NCBI GenBank assembly: GCA_963810555.1
Contig: CAWENX010000022.1
Location: 1-64,000 of the forward strand
Origin: G963677325 sp963810555
Lineage (GTDB): Bacteria; Bacteroidota; Bacteroidia; Bacteroidales; Prolixibacteraceae
Direction of reading: 5' to 3'
Length of the DNA: 64,000 nt
The notes under the pieces were generated by a model. That model saw nothing but the letters and a program-made list of their open reading frames with translations, ran no database searches and was not told the DNA's origin. Position 1 is the stretch's first letter; every line of letters begins with the position of its first letter. The position numbers and the translations under genes are program-made. Below, one piece after another: positions 46,870-55,925 of the stretch.

Positions 46870-48235
46870 TTATTTCCAGACTATCTTGTAAACAATTCCG
46901 GGTTTTAAAACCACCGGTTGGGTTCCCAGGGGCGTAACTCCATCTTCAGCGAATATAGTAATGGTTCCTTCAAATTTTACGACTCCGGGATCATCACCCA
47001 GTGGTGGAAGAACCGGTGGCAGTTTGATCAGCTGACGATCCGGTCCCGAATGCTGCTTCGGCTTCATATTCAGCGCCTCTGCCCGCACGATTGGCAGTCA
47101 GTAATACCCTCTTTTGAAGCCAGTATCCGAAAATTTGGTTTCTGTTTGACCTGTAAGAAGGTCCGGCACCATAAAGAACTCCAAGCACCCGGTCTTTTCG
47201 TGTCACCAGTCCCACAGCAAATATATTACGGTCCATTTCACAGCGTGCCGGAACAAGAAGACTTTCCTTACCGAAAGTATGCCCGTCATTTGAAAGGCTG
47301 AAGAATGTCTTGTCAACATCCTTTTGTGACAAGCCAACGTCACCTTTCTTATGAAGCGCCATCAGGTACCAGTCTTCTCCATTCACGGTAAATTTCTTAA
47401 CATCATTTACCGCATGTTCGGTCTCAAGTGAAAGGCCGCCGAATTTAACTTCTGCAGGTGTTTTACCTTCAGCCCAATATTGTTTTCCCCGGTCTCTCCA
47501 GTTGGTAAAGTAAAGGGTGTATTTCCCCTTATCGTAAAGCAAAACATTTGCTCCGTTCAAATCTGCCCTGCCTTCTATAGGATACCCTGAGATATTGACT
47601 ACATCAGTCTTTTTTGCATGATAAGGTTCAGGGGACCCGTTCCAGATCTTACCATCCGGGCTGTGAAAATAAACAGGCCAGTTCCTTCCAAGGGCATCAG
47701 GCCAGGCTGTTGCATACATCTGCAGTGAACCGTCTTCCAATTTTTGCACGTTCACATTGCAGACATGCACAAACTCACCGTTATGGATGACGGTGTGGCG
47801 GTCATAGAAATCAATAAAGTCAGGTGTTATCGCACTGTAAACCCTGTCGGTTCCGCTTTCTATGCCATCCCATGCCGCATAGAAAAACCTCCAGCCGTCT
47901 CCCTCTTCAACAGCACTCGGCGCATAAATATTGCGGAATACGCCTCCCATTCGAGGGGCAAGCAAAGGCATCCTGACATCAGGCATCCAGTGAAGCTTGT
48001 TTTCCTCCCATAGCTTCGGATCAAACGGTCCGGCTGAGAGTCCCTGAATCTCAACATATCCAAGCGGCGCCTGTCCGCCCTCCACACCTCCGACATCCTT
48101 AACGCCCGGAATAGGTGGAGGAACCGGTGTGACCGTAAAGGGAGCATTGTCCTGTGCAGCGAGACGAATAATGTTCAAACCTGCTAATAATGATAGAATT
48201 AAAAGATGTTTTAACAGTTTCATGGCGTAATCCAA
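46870..48235 (-). CDS. Secreted glycosidase-like five-bladed propeller protein, frameshifted
   Basis: A signal peptide (MKLLKHLLILSLLAGLN) precedes a beta-propeller region of the GH43/GH32-like type: NIYAPSAVEEGDGWRFFYAA, VHVCNVNVQKLEDGSLQMY and NGANVLLYDKGKYTLYFTNW. The frame ends at 46994, but the overlapping frame adds EGTITIFAEDGVTPLGTQP and IVYKIVWK up to 46870, so an indel near 47080 is likely. About 455 aa. Catalytic residues cannot be placed by eye, so activity is unproven. It is convergent with the MocA/cupin genes and their remnant. Confidence 0.65.
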
Positions 48236-48353
48236 TTTGGTTGTATTAACAAAAATATAAATTATTTCCGGGTATTTCAGTTTCGGCCTGATTATTGTTC
48301 AGAAACCTCACTTTATCAAATGAAAATGATTTTTTTATTTATTACATCTTCGA

Positions 48354-48818
48354 TTACTGTCTATTAATGAACGCTTCCAGTTCTTCAAGAAATGAATGCT
48401 GTGCCGGGTTCAACTTTTCCCTTGCTCTTTGAGGATCAAACCATTCTACCCGGTCTATTTCAGGGTACTCCTGAATTCTGCCCGTTTTTGGCGGCCATTC
48501 CAATTTAAAAGTATTGCTGGTGAAACGGCTGACATCGAAATCGCCTTCAATGGCAAAACCATGTACCACCTTCCCGCCTTTCTGAGTTACAGGATTCAAT
48601 GTAATAAATTCGCCTGATATCGCTGTACCGGTTTCTTCATAAAATTCTCTCTTTGCGGCTTCCAGGGGCTCCTCATCGTCAAGAAATTCACCTTTTGGGA
48701 TTGTCCAGAACCCCGCATCCTTTTTTACCCATAAGGGTCCTCCCGGATGTGCAAGCAAAACTTCAATCTTCCCCTCTGTTATTCTGTATAGCAATATTCC
48801 CGCACTCTTCTTCGACAT
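48354..48818 (-). CDS. Nudix hydrolase, 154 aa
   Basis: The Nudix box G43-x5-E49-x7-REF(57-59)-x-EE(61-62)-x-G64 is complete (residues 43-64: GEFLDDEEPLEAAKREFYEE). N-terminal SAGILLYRITEGKIEVLLAH and WTIPKGEFL match the family that hydrolyses dinucleoside polyphosphates or modified nucleotides. Length is usual. It is flanked by carbohydrate genes but is likely a general housekeeping enzyme. Confidence 0.93.
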   Translation of the reverse strand: MSKKSAGILLYRITEGKIEVLLAHPGGPLWVKKDAGFWTIPKGEFLDDEEPLEAAKREFYEETGTAISGEFITLNPVTQKGGKVVHGFAIEGDFDVSRFTSNTFKLEWPPKTGRIQEYPEIDRVEWFDPQRAREKLNPAQHSFLEELEAFINRQ

Positions 48819-48922
48819 AACTGTTTTTAAGGACCGATATTCCTTTTTTTCTTTGATAAGGATATTGAATTTTTAGTTTTATACTCCAAAAGCCTTTATT
48901 TCGTTACACTACAAGGTGCAAG

Positions 48923-50725
48923 TCATTCACCGGTACTCACATTGACGACTTTTCCTGTAAATCCTCCTGTTCCGTCAGATACAATGAAATGAATCGGATA
49001 GATACCTTTTTTAATTTCAGCAGGAATATCCCATTTGAAGATATTCTTTTTGAGTTTCCCGGGTTCTCCCGGCCAACGGTAAAATGTGGTTGGATAACCT
49101 TCCGGATCTGTTGCCTTGATTCTTATGGTGAGCCTCCTGCCCGGATCACATTTTATTATGCCGGTAGTGTCAGGTTGAGGTTCAAAACTTACCAGGGGCC
49201 TCTTATTGTCATTGATCAGGAGGCCTTTCGGAATCACGGATGTATAACTTCCGGGATTGTGAGGATAATCAGCCTGTGTTTCCCCTTCCTCAGGCCAGTA
49301 AAAGTTGAGAAAGATGGGATTGCTTGGAAGTTCGGTACCGTTAGTGACATAAAAAATAATCGGAATCCTTCCCTTTGGAAGTTTCGGATCATACTTTACC
49401 AATACCAGAAAACTGCCTTTATCCCTCCCTTTTGTTATTTTAACATTTCTTTGTTCAGGATAGAGAACGTGAGCATGATAACTTAACGGTAGTCCGGTAA
49501 GATCGATGCTCTTTCTCAGATCTATCCCGACTTCCAGTGTCTCCCCCTCCTTGCCCCACACACGGATAATCGTTTTGTTTACAGATTTCAGCCTTTCATC
49601 TTCCTTTTGGTTGTCAACCAATTTTACTCCGCTTTTTTTAACGGTTATTCCTGTAAGCTCCATTACGGCTAACGGTGGAGGTATCTTCATCCTTTTTGCC
49701 AGATCGATCATAGTTTGTGCATGCAGTTTCTCATTGTATTCATGGTAAGGGATATTCGCCTTAAACCATCGGTTCGTGTAGAATTTATAATCTCCGGCCA
49801 TGGAATAGACCGGCCTGTGACGAAGTTCGTTTTCATATGGAAGGGGCTTCCCTTTTTCATCAGTAAAAGGCAGGGCGGCACGAAATAAAGTTATCATTAC
49901 CGGAGCGTACAATCCGTTGGTTTTAAGCAATTCCTTTGTCTGTCTGGGTATGCATTCTCCCGCATCGATCATTTTTTTAATGGCAAGCATCATACTGCCG
50001 GAATGTCCGATAGATTGAAAAGAATGAGCAAACAATCCGTCATATTCGTCGTACGCCTTTTCAGGATTGGTATCGTTGTAGCAAATAAAGGCAGGACTGG
50101 TTCTTACAATGTTGGCAAAGAAAAAATTGCGCTCTGTTATTTCATTGTTTCTTTGATCGTCAACAATATAGCGTCCCCGTGAAGTCAGTGATTCTGCCGT
50201 ATAATTGACTCCGAAAATCTCAGGCAGTTTGATTGGCGCAAAACGTACCGCATGATGATACATGGGAGCGGTGAAATAGTTGTTTGCCGGTTTTAGTATT
50301 CCATCGCTGTGACCATAATCCAGGCTCATGTAACAATCATTCCACACCTCTTCCTTTGGCACTTTAAATATCGTCCGTTCGCTGTCACGACAGACCTCAA
50401 CCGGACTGTTGTCCTTAAACCACAACCGCCATGCGGGATGCTTATAATACGGATTTTGTATGGATACCGTTGTATCTCCCGGGATCCGTGACGTGATAAC
50501 CAGCTTCTCTCTTTCCTTTTTCACCAGTATCGGCCGGCAATCGAAAGTATATACTTTATATCCTTCCGGTAAATGTTTACTTATTTCCTGGGCGTCTGAG
50601 ATAAAATATGTGCCGGAAAGAAGTAATATAATGACGAAGCAGATCATTCGGTGCAACAACCTTCTTATCAATCTCGCCATATTTCCATGCCCTGTTCCCA
50701 TTGAACTTTCCCCATATGCTATCAT
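48923..50725 (-). CDS. Secreted protein of unknown function, about 600 aa
   Basis: A hydrophobic stretch (MICFVIILLLSGTYFISDAQ) is a signal peptide, so the start is probably one of the internal Mets (near 50680 or 50647). I recognise no domain in the middle, which has NDCYMSLDYGHSDGILKPAN and FAPIKLPEIFGVNYTAES. The C-terminal 200 residues are beta-rich with a PKD/Ig-like look (RLTIRIKATDPEGYPTTFY). It sits between a Nudix gene and a GH42-like gene of the same strand, so a glycan-active role is possible. The frame is intact. Confidence 0.6.
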   Translation of the reverse strand: MIAYGESSMGTGHGNMARLIRRLLHRMICFVIILLLSGTYFISDAQEISKHLPEGYKVYTFDCRPILVKKEREKLVITSRIPGDTTVSIQNPYYKHPAWRLWFKDNSPVEVCRDSERTIFKVPKEEVWNDCYMSLDYGHSDGILKPANNYFTAPMYHHAVRFAPIKLPEIFGVNYTAESLTSRGRYIVDDQRNNEITERNFFFANIVRTSPAFICYNDTNPEKAYDEYDGLFAHSFQSIGHSGSMMLAIKKMIDAGECIPRQTKELLKTNGLYAPVMITLFRAALPFTDEKGKPLPYENELRHRPVYSMAGDYKFYTNRWFKANIPYHEYNEKLHAQTMIDLAKRMKIPPPLAVMELTGITVKKSGVKLVDNQKEDERLKSVNKTIIRVWGKEGETLEVGIDLRKSIDLTGLPLSYHAHVLYPEQRNVKITKGRDKGSFLVLVKYDPKLPKGRIPIIFYVTNGTELPSNPIFLNFYWPEEGETQADYPHNPGSYTSVIPKGLLINDNKRPLVSFEPQPDTTGIIKCDPGRRLTIRIKATDPEGYPTTFYRWPGEPGKLKKNIFKWDIPAEIKKGIYPIHFIVSDGTGGFTGKVVNVSTGE

Positions 50726-50740
50726 TCGTGTAAATTCGTC

Positions 50741-50758
50741 TCCCGATAGCTATCGGGA
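50741..50758. repeat. Perfect 18-bp palindrome
   Basis: TCCCGATAGCTATCGGGA lies between the GH42-like gene and the secreted protein. The identical palindrome is at 61977-61994 and a variant at 62226-62243. It belongs to a family of intergenic TCCCGA-x-TCGGGA hairpins in this window. Confidence 0.8.
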
Positions 50759-50773
50759 TCGTGAAATTCGTAA

Positions 50774-52990
50774 TTATTTCTTCCACTCCTCTTCCGTCCC
50801 TCTGAAATATATCGCAGTCGTTCTTATCGGCAAGTCAACTGTAACCTCTTTCGCATCTTTTGCCACAACCTTATCATTGTAAACATCATACAGGTTCACC
50901 GGCTCCGGGAAGCTCAGCGTTCTTTTTCCTCCTCTGGCCGTGTTAATGCTGATAAACGATTTGTTCATATAAAGCCCGTCGTCGGTGTCGTCATAAATGT
51001 TGATTTCTGCCTTCGCTGCGATAGCTCTCAGCAATTGGTACGACAACTTTGTTGAAGCAGTATACCAGGTCTGTACGCCTTTGATATCCTTATAAACCAG
51101 CCCCGGAAGGTCAAATCCGTAAAGCGTTCCAAGCGTCTGTGCCGAATTGTCATCGGCTACCATAACAGGCCCGATCTTGTAATAAGTTCCGTAAATATAT
51201 CCTTCCGGCAGGGAAGGCAGCATTTTGTGTCCCTCATCATTGATCTCCACCTGAAGAGGCGATTTATCCCTCAGCATCTTCAGCTTTATCCCTGTAAGCC
51301 TTTCACAGTTTGATTCATCCGCCTTATCCGTCATCAGTCCCGGTGCATAAACCCAGACTATCGCTTTCGTTCCTCCCTGTTGCAATTTGCTGATCTCATT
51401 CTTTACATTATCCGTTACATGAAGGAGGTTCAGCATCACGTACATTTTATACTTTTTCGTCTTTCCAATATCGTCTGCCATGATCCAGTCAACCGGCGTT
51501 CCCATCTTTCCGAATTCCCTCGGCTGTTCAAGGATCCACGAATTGTAGAGATCGCTTCCCATCCCAAGGTAAAGAAGGCTCTTCTCCTCCACAACAACCG
51601 CGACATCTGCCACAGATTCACGGTCGAAATTCACACTCTTCGATCCGATCTCGTTCAGCTTTGTGATCATTTTCATTGCCTCAGGCGAATCATACCAGCC
51701 CCCTTCCATATCAAACCACCATCCTGCCGCTCCGTTTGCGATCTGTGCCGCCAAGCTGTCGTTTCTGCTGATTAAGGGTGGTCTGAAAATCACGCGGGCC
51801 TGTCCATCCTTCAACCCATTTCCATTCAGGCGTAAGGTAGGTGTAATAGTCGTTCTCGTCCCACCAAAGCTTTCCGGCAAGCTCAATTGAGCGTACGGGT
51901 GTGCGGTAGGAGCTGTATCCCCATCCCGGTTCGCGAAACCAGTATCCTGAGGGTGCTGTCAGAAAGTCGATGTCCTTACAGTTCAGAAGGCTCCGTGTGG
52001 CGCAGTATCCCTTATCGTTGGCTCCAAGTATATACCCGTAAAACGCTCCCGTAAAGGCATTGCCCTTCGTCTCATCCTTAACGACATGGCAGAAGTAGCC
52101 AATCGTTTCAGCAATCATCTCGCTCTCAAAATTCCAGCAGTCGATCACATTCTGGCTCTTTGCCGGATCATACATAAGGAACAGCGTATTGGTCTGCCTC
52201 TCCTTCTTCGAAACGATCTTTGCATTCTCAAAGGTCACCGTATCGTTATGCCAGGCCGTGCGAAGACTTGCAACTGTGCCGTATTTCTTTTCCAGCCATT
52301 TGCGGAAAGCCTTTGTCTGGGGCATACTGTAATCGAGGAACTCCTCCTGCGGGGCATTGAAAAACCAATTGTAATAACAGTAGTAATACCATTCGTCGGT
52401 TCCGCCTGAGGCGAGGTGATAGCCCACGATTTGCCCTCCCCAGGGCTGTTTCTTCACATGCCTGATCAGCATTCGGATGCAGTATTCGGTGTCTTTGCGC
52501 CATTTATCAGATGCCCATGAAGGAAGTGTTGTTCCCTGCGGCCAGCCTCTTGTGGGTTTGAATTTAACTCCGTCATGATAGACCATCAGTTCGTCAGGAT
52601 TCTCCTTCATCCACCAGTCGGGGGCAAAGAGATAAACACGCGGAAAGATCAGCGCTTTTGGGTTCGCCCGGAGGATAAACTTTACAATCGAGTCGAAAGC
52701 GCGAAATTAAACGAATCGCGGCTTACCCACACCATATCCTTTCCGCCTCTTTTGCTTACCGAATGAAGCGAAGTTTCAAACGATACAAACGGCACCCCCG
52801 CCTTGCCGAATTCCCTGAAATAACGCTCCTGCGGACGGTAGGTCATATAGGTCATCCCCGCATTGGGCTGGCCGTTCACTATCAGCGTCGGCATTCCCAT
52901 CCAGTTCTGAACCTTAACAACATTCTCCTGAGCATTAGCACAAACTACTGTGATTATCAGGCTGAAAATAAGGGCAGTTAGTCTCTTCAT
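50774..52990 (-). CDS. Secreted GH42-like glycoside hydrolase, frameshifted
   Basis: A signal peptide (MKRLTALIFSLIITVVCANA at 52990) starts a protein read in three frames that join near 52690 and 51770; the net span is 739 codons. The first part has NWMGMPTLIVNGQPNAGMTY; the second has PWGGQIVGYHLASGGTDEWY and a TIM-barrel-like series; the third has NFDRESVADVAVVVEEKSLL and KMYVMLNLLHVTDNVKNEI, typical of the beta-galactosidase trimerisation-like domain. GTDEW may hold the catalytic acid. A GH42 or neighbouring clan-A family is inferred from layout; substrate unknown. Confidence 0.65.
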
Positions 52991-53294
52991 CTTTTTATCA
53001 ATCAATGAGTAAAGGTAACATTTTTTACTCAGAATGCTTAATAAAACCATTGAATAAAAATTTCAGCACATAACCATCCCAAAACTTCGGGATCACCACA
53101 TCAGCACATCTATTAATCGTCAATTATCAATTGTCAATTTTTAAAATCTTTTCTCTTCATTTTATATTTTGTAAACAATATATTCTTAACTTGGCATGAC
53201 TAATAATAACTTTTTTTGCACCTATTTTATTTGATAATCAAACCCGTGTTTAAATACTCAATAATTTATGCTTATTGACAATAAAAACTTTTAA

Positions 53295-54430
53295 ATGATG
53301 ATGGAAAGTCAGCTTTCTAACATTATCGGCGATATTAAAAAGGTTATCGAACAAGCCCGTTTGCTGGCTTACAAACAGGTAAACGCCCTTGCAGTGCTTT
53401 CAAATTTTGAAATTGGCCGTGTTATTGTTGAATATGAGCAGAAGGGTGAGAACCGCGCCCCGTATGGAAAAGAAACCCTAAAAGAGATCAGTAAGCAATT
53501 GACCCTGGAATTTGGAAATGGCTATTCGGTAGATAACCTCCAATTAATGAGGCTCTTTTATATCTGCTATTCATCAAAAATAAGTTATCAAAAATACGAG
53601 ACACCGTCTCGTATTTTGCCGGGAGTTGAAAATGATCAGAATTACGAGACACTGTCTCGTAAATTGCCAGGAGACGAAAATGATCAGAATTCCGGGACAC
53701 TGTCCCGGATTTTGAAGGGAAATACTTCAAATCCTTTCAAATTAAGCTGGTCACACTATGTTGAACTCATTAAAATGGAGGAAGCTGAACGCAACTTTTA
53801 TGAAATTGAAGCCATAAACAACAACTGGTCAGTGCGCGAACTGCGCCGTCAATTTAATTCATCACTTTATGAAAGGCTGGCTTTAAGCAATGAAAAGGAA
53901 CAGGTAAAAAACTCTCCTCACAGGGACAGATCATCGATAAGCCTTCCGACCTCATTAAACAAACCTATATCCTCGACTTTTTGGCTCTGAAAGATGAATC
54001 AGCTTATTCCGAATCTGATCTTGAACAGGCCATTATCGACAAAATAGAACGCTTTTTACTCGAACTGGGGAAAGGGTTCCTTTTTGAGGCCCGGCAAAAA
54101 CGGATCAGTTTTGAAGGTGACGATTTTTATATCGACCTGGTTTTTTATAACCGCCTGCTTCGCTGTTTTGTGTTGATCGACCTCAAAATAGGAAAGCTTA
54201 CCCATCAGGACATCGGCCAGATGCAGATGTACGTAAACTATTATGACCGGATGGTGCGGCAGAATACCGAGAACCCGACCCTGGGTATTATCCTGTGCAA
54301 GCAGACCAACAAAACCGTGGTGGAATTTACCCTGGGAGATGAACAGAAAAATATTTTCCCCCGCGAGTACAAATTGTATATTCCGGATAAGGAAGAACTT
54401 AAAAAGCAACTGGAACAATTCAACATCTGA
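53295..54430 (+). CDS. YhcG/DUF1016 PD-(D/E)XK nuclease family protein, frameshifted
   Basis: The N-terminal half has IGRVIVEYEQKGENRAPYG and FGNGYSVDNLQLMRLFYI and, after an insertion, NPFKLSWSHYVELIKMEE, the DUF1016_N domain. A homopolymer indel near 53915 moves the frame, and the C-terminal nuclease domain reads DDFYIDLVFYNRLLRCFVLI with DLKIGKLTHQDIGQMQMYV, containing D-x13-D-x-K-like residues. About 378 aa. The insertion (53591-53709) is three 48-bp repeats, each with an internal palindrome. DUF1016 proteins occur on mobile elements and next to restriction systems; the target is unknown. Confidence 0.85.
53591..53709 (+). repeat. Three 48-bp coding repeats, each holding a palindrome
   Basis: Palindromes with a 3-nt loop recur every 48 nt: AATACGAGAC-ACC-GTCTCGTATT (part of a 12-bp arm, 53591-53617), TTACGAGAC-ACT-GTCTCGTAA (53642-53662) and TCCGGGAC-ACT-GTCCCGGA (53691-53709). 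The arms change in a compensating way. They are translated as 16-residue repeats of the form YETLSRKLPGDENDQN. Confidence 0.8.
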
Positions 54431-54576
54431 CTACCTGCGGATTTACGATTTTTTACCACATCAGCACATTACCTTATCAGCACATCATCATTGTCAACTG
54501 TTCCCGATGTTTCGGGATCAATTCTCAATTGCTTCCCGAATCAGCACATCAGCTCAATAGCATATCAGCACATTAG
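54431..54576. repeat. AGCACATC octamers and TCCCGA hairpin
   Basis: Octamer repeats occur at 54460-54485 and 54541-54575, with a TCCCGATGTTTCGGGATC-like hairpin near 54502. This is the same composite pattern as elsewhere in intergenic DNA of the window. No gene is seen. Confidence 0.6.
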
Positions 54577-54714
54577 TCCCTCCTCCCCGCCAGCCTCTTC
54601 GCCGGCTTCCTCTACGATAAGGTCAACTCCAGCGTCCCCTTCTTCTTCGGCGCCTCTACCGCCCTCCTCGCCGCTATCCTTATGCTCATCTTCTACCTGA
54701 CCCGAAAGAGATAA
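54577..54714 (+). pseudogene. C-terminal remnant of an MFS transporter
   Basis: A GC-rich patch encodes PASLFAGFLYDKVNSSVPFF and continues FGASTALLAAILMLIFYL to a TAA at 54712-54714. This reads as the last transmembrane helix pair of a major facilitator superfamily transporter (the GxLYDxxN-like turn and a C-terminal TRKR). No upstream part remains, so it is a stub. The DNA to its right is repeat-rich cassette DNA, so an insertion or deletion may have removed the rest. Confidence 0.65.
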
Positions 54715-54842
54715 TTAACCTGTAATTCGTAATTTTCTCCTCAGAATATCATCATCCCGAGACTTCGGGATCCCGATCTTTCCGGATCACTGCATCATAA
54801 TTGTTAATTGTTCCAGATGTATCGGGATCAATTTTCTCTTTT

Positions 54843-55209
54843 GCGCTTGCAAAACTTGCAAAACTTGCAAAACTTGTTTTTTCTTGTTAACAAGATTAAA
54901 CAAGTGAATCGCAAGTAAATTCAAATACAATTAAATTTACATGTGATTGATTGTCAATTGTTAATGATCAATTCTCAATTTTCTCTCGCGCTTGCAAAAC
55001 TTGCAAAACTTGCAAAACTTGTTTTTTCTTGTTAACAAGATTAACAAGTGAATCGCAAGTAAATTCAAATACAATTAAATTTACATGTGATTGATTGTCA
55101 ATTGTTAATGATCAATTCTCAATTTTCTCTCGCGCTTGCAAAACTTGCAAAACTTGTTTGTTCTTGTATACAAGATTAAACAAGCGAATTGCAAGTAAAT
55201 TCAAAATTT
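54843..55209. repeat. Iteron-like CTTGCAAAA array in about 144-bp tandem units
   Basis: The unit starting GCGCTTGC repeats at 54843, 54988 and 55132 (period 144-145, the third copy divergent). Each unit opens with two or three direct CTTGCAAAA 9-mers and then a CTTGTTAACAAG palindrome (CTTGTATACAAG in the third). The array lies directly upstream of the first cassette gene and could be operator or origin DNA. Confidence 0.75.
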
Positions 55210-55253
55210 TTGCCTATACTATTGCAGCATGTTTAATTTTTAAATATGCTGTT

Positions 55254-55805
55254 ATGAAAAATTCTTTAAATGAATCGGTTTTAAACGGGGCTGTTGCCCT
55301 GAACGGTGTCCTTGGCAAATTTATCTGCCGCATGTCTTCTCTTGTCTCTTCATCAAAGCCGGTATCGGCTGAGTTGAACGAAAACGAATGGTTTACTCAT
55401 CACCAGGCCCTGGCTGATTATCTTCACTGCAGTGTCCGTACAGTGAAAATCTACAAAAAACGGGGCGACATTCCCTTTATCATGGTCAACGGCCGTTCCT
55501 GGTCTAAAAAATCCGACGTCGAAAGGGCGATTGAATTGAATCCGTCGCTTAACGCTCTTTTCAACGCGAAAGCCAGACCCCTGCGCGACCCGATGATGAC
55601 GATCCGCAAAATTGTGAAAGTTAACCGGAACTGGTCGTTCCTCTTTGTCTGGTTCCAGGGATTCCGCTTCCAGATCTACATCCCCAACTCCCTTCTTGAA
55701 AACGAGCTTATTGTGGATGACTGCATCAAAAGCGCTGTCGCTTATCAGCACAGTATCAAACCCTTCAGGTATACGCCCGATTTCATCACCAAAATCCTGA
55801 ATTAA
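55254..55805 (+). CDS. Helix-turn-helix protein, DUF3853-like
   Basis: The central region EWFTHHQALADYLHCSVRTV and IYKKRGDIPFIMVNGRSWSK form a MerR/excisionase-like winged helix that probably binds DNA. ATG 55254 is preferred because the frame upstream (from 55095) translates the iteron repeats. About 183 aa; the C-terminal 70 residues (FRFQIYIPNSLLENELIVDD) are unassigned. It is the first cassette gene, next to the iteron-like array, and could be a regulator or replication initiator accessory. Confidence 0.65.
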   Translation: MKNSLNESVLNGAVALNGVLGKFICRMSSLVSSSKPVSAELNENEWFTHHQALADYLHCSVRTVKIYKKRGDIPFIMVNGRSWSKKSDVERAIELNPSLNALFNAKARPLRDPMMTIRKIVKVNRNWSFLFVWFQGFRFQIYIPNSLLENELIVDDCIKSAVAYQHSIKPFRYTPDFITKILN

Positions 55806-55813
55806 CCATTCCC

Positions 55814-55889
55814 GTAGGGGCGACCCTTGCGGTCGCCCTATAACGGTCATCCCGACCTGAAATAGGGCGACCGCAAGGGTCGCCCGTAC
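55814..55889. repeat. Large inverted repeat, 28-nt arms
   Basis: GTAGGGGCGACCCTTGCGGT through 55841 pairs with 55862-55889 (ATAGGGCGACCGCAAGGGTC and on) with one mismatch, around a 20-nt loop. It follows the first HTH gene and may terminate its transcript. The GTAGGGGCGACC arm resembles a REP-type sequence found in many unrelated bacteria. Confidence 0.85.
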
Positions 55890-55925
55890 AAATTGTCAAT
55901 TGTCAATTATCAATTATCAATTGTT

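Noticed and set aside
54843..55209. CRISPR array or T9SS-type coding repeat
   Set aside because: The units are near-identical with period about 144 and no unique spacers; the frames through them are a by-product of the repeats.
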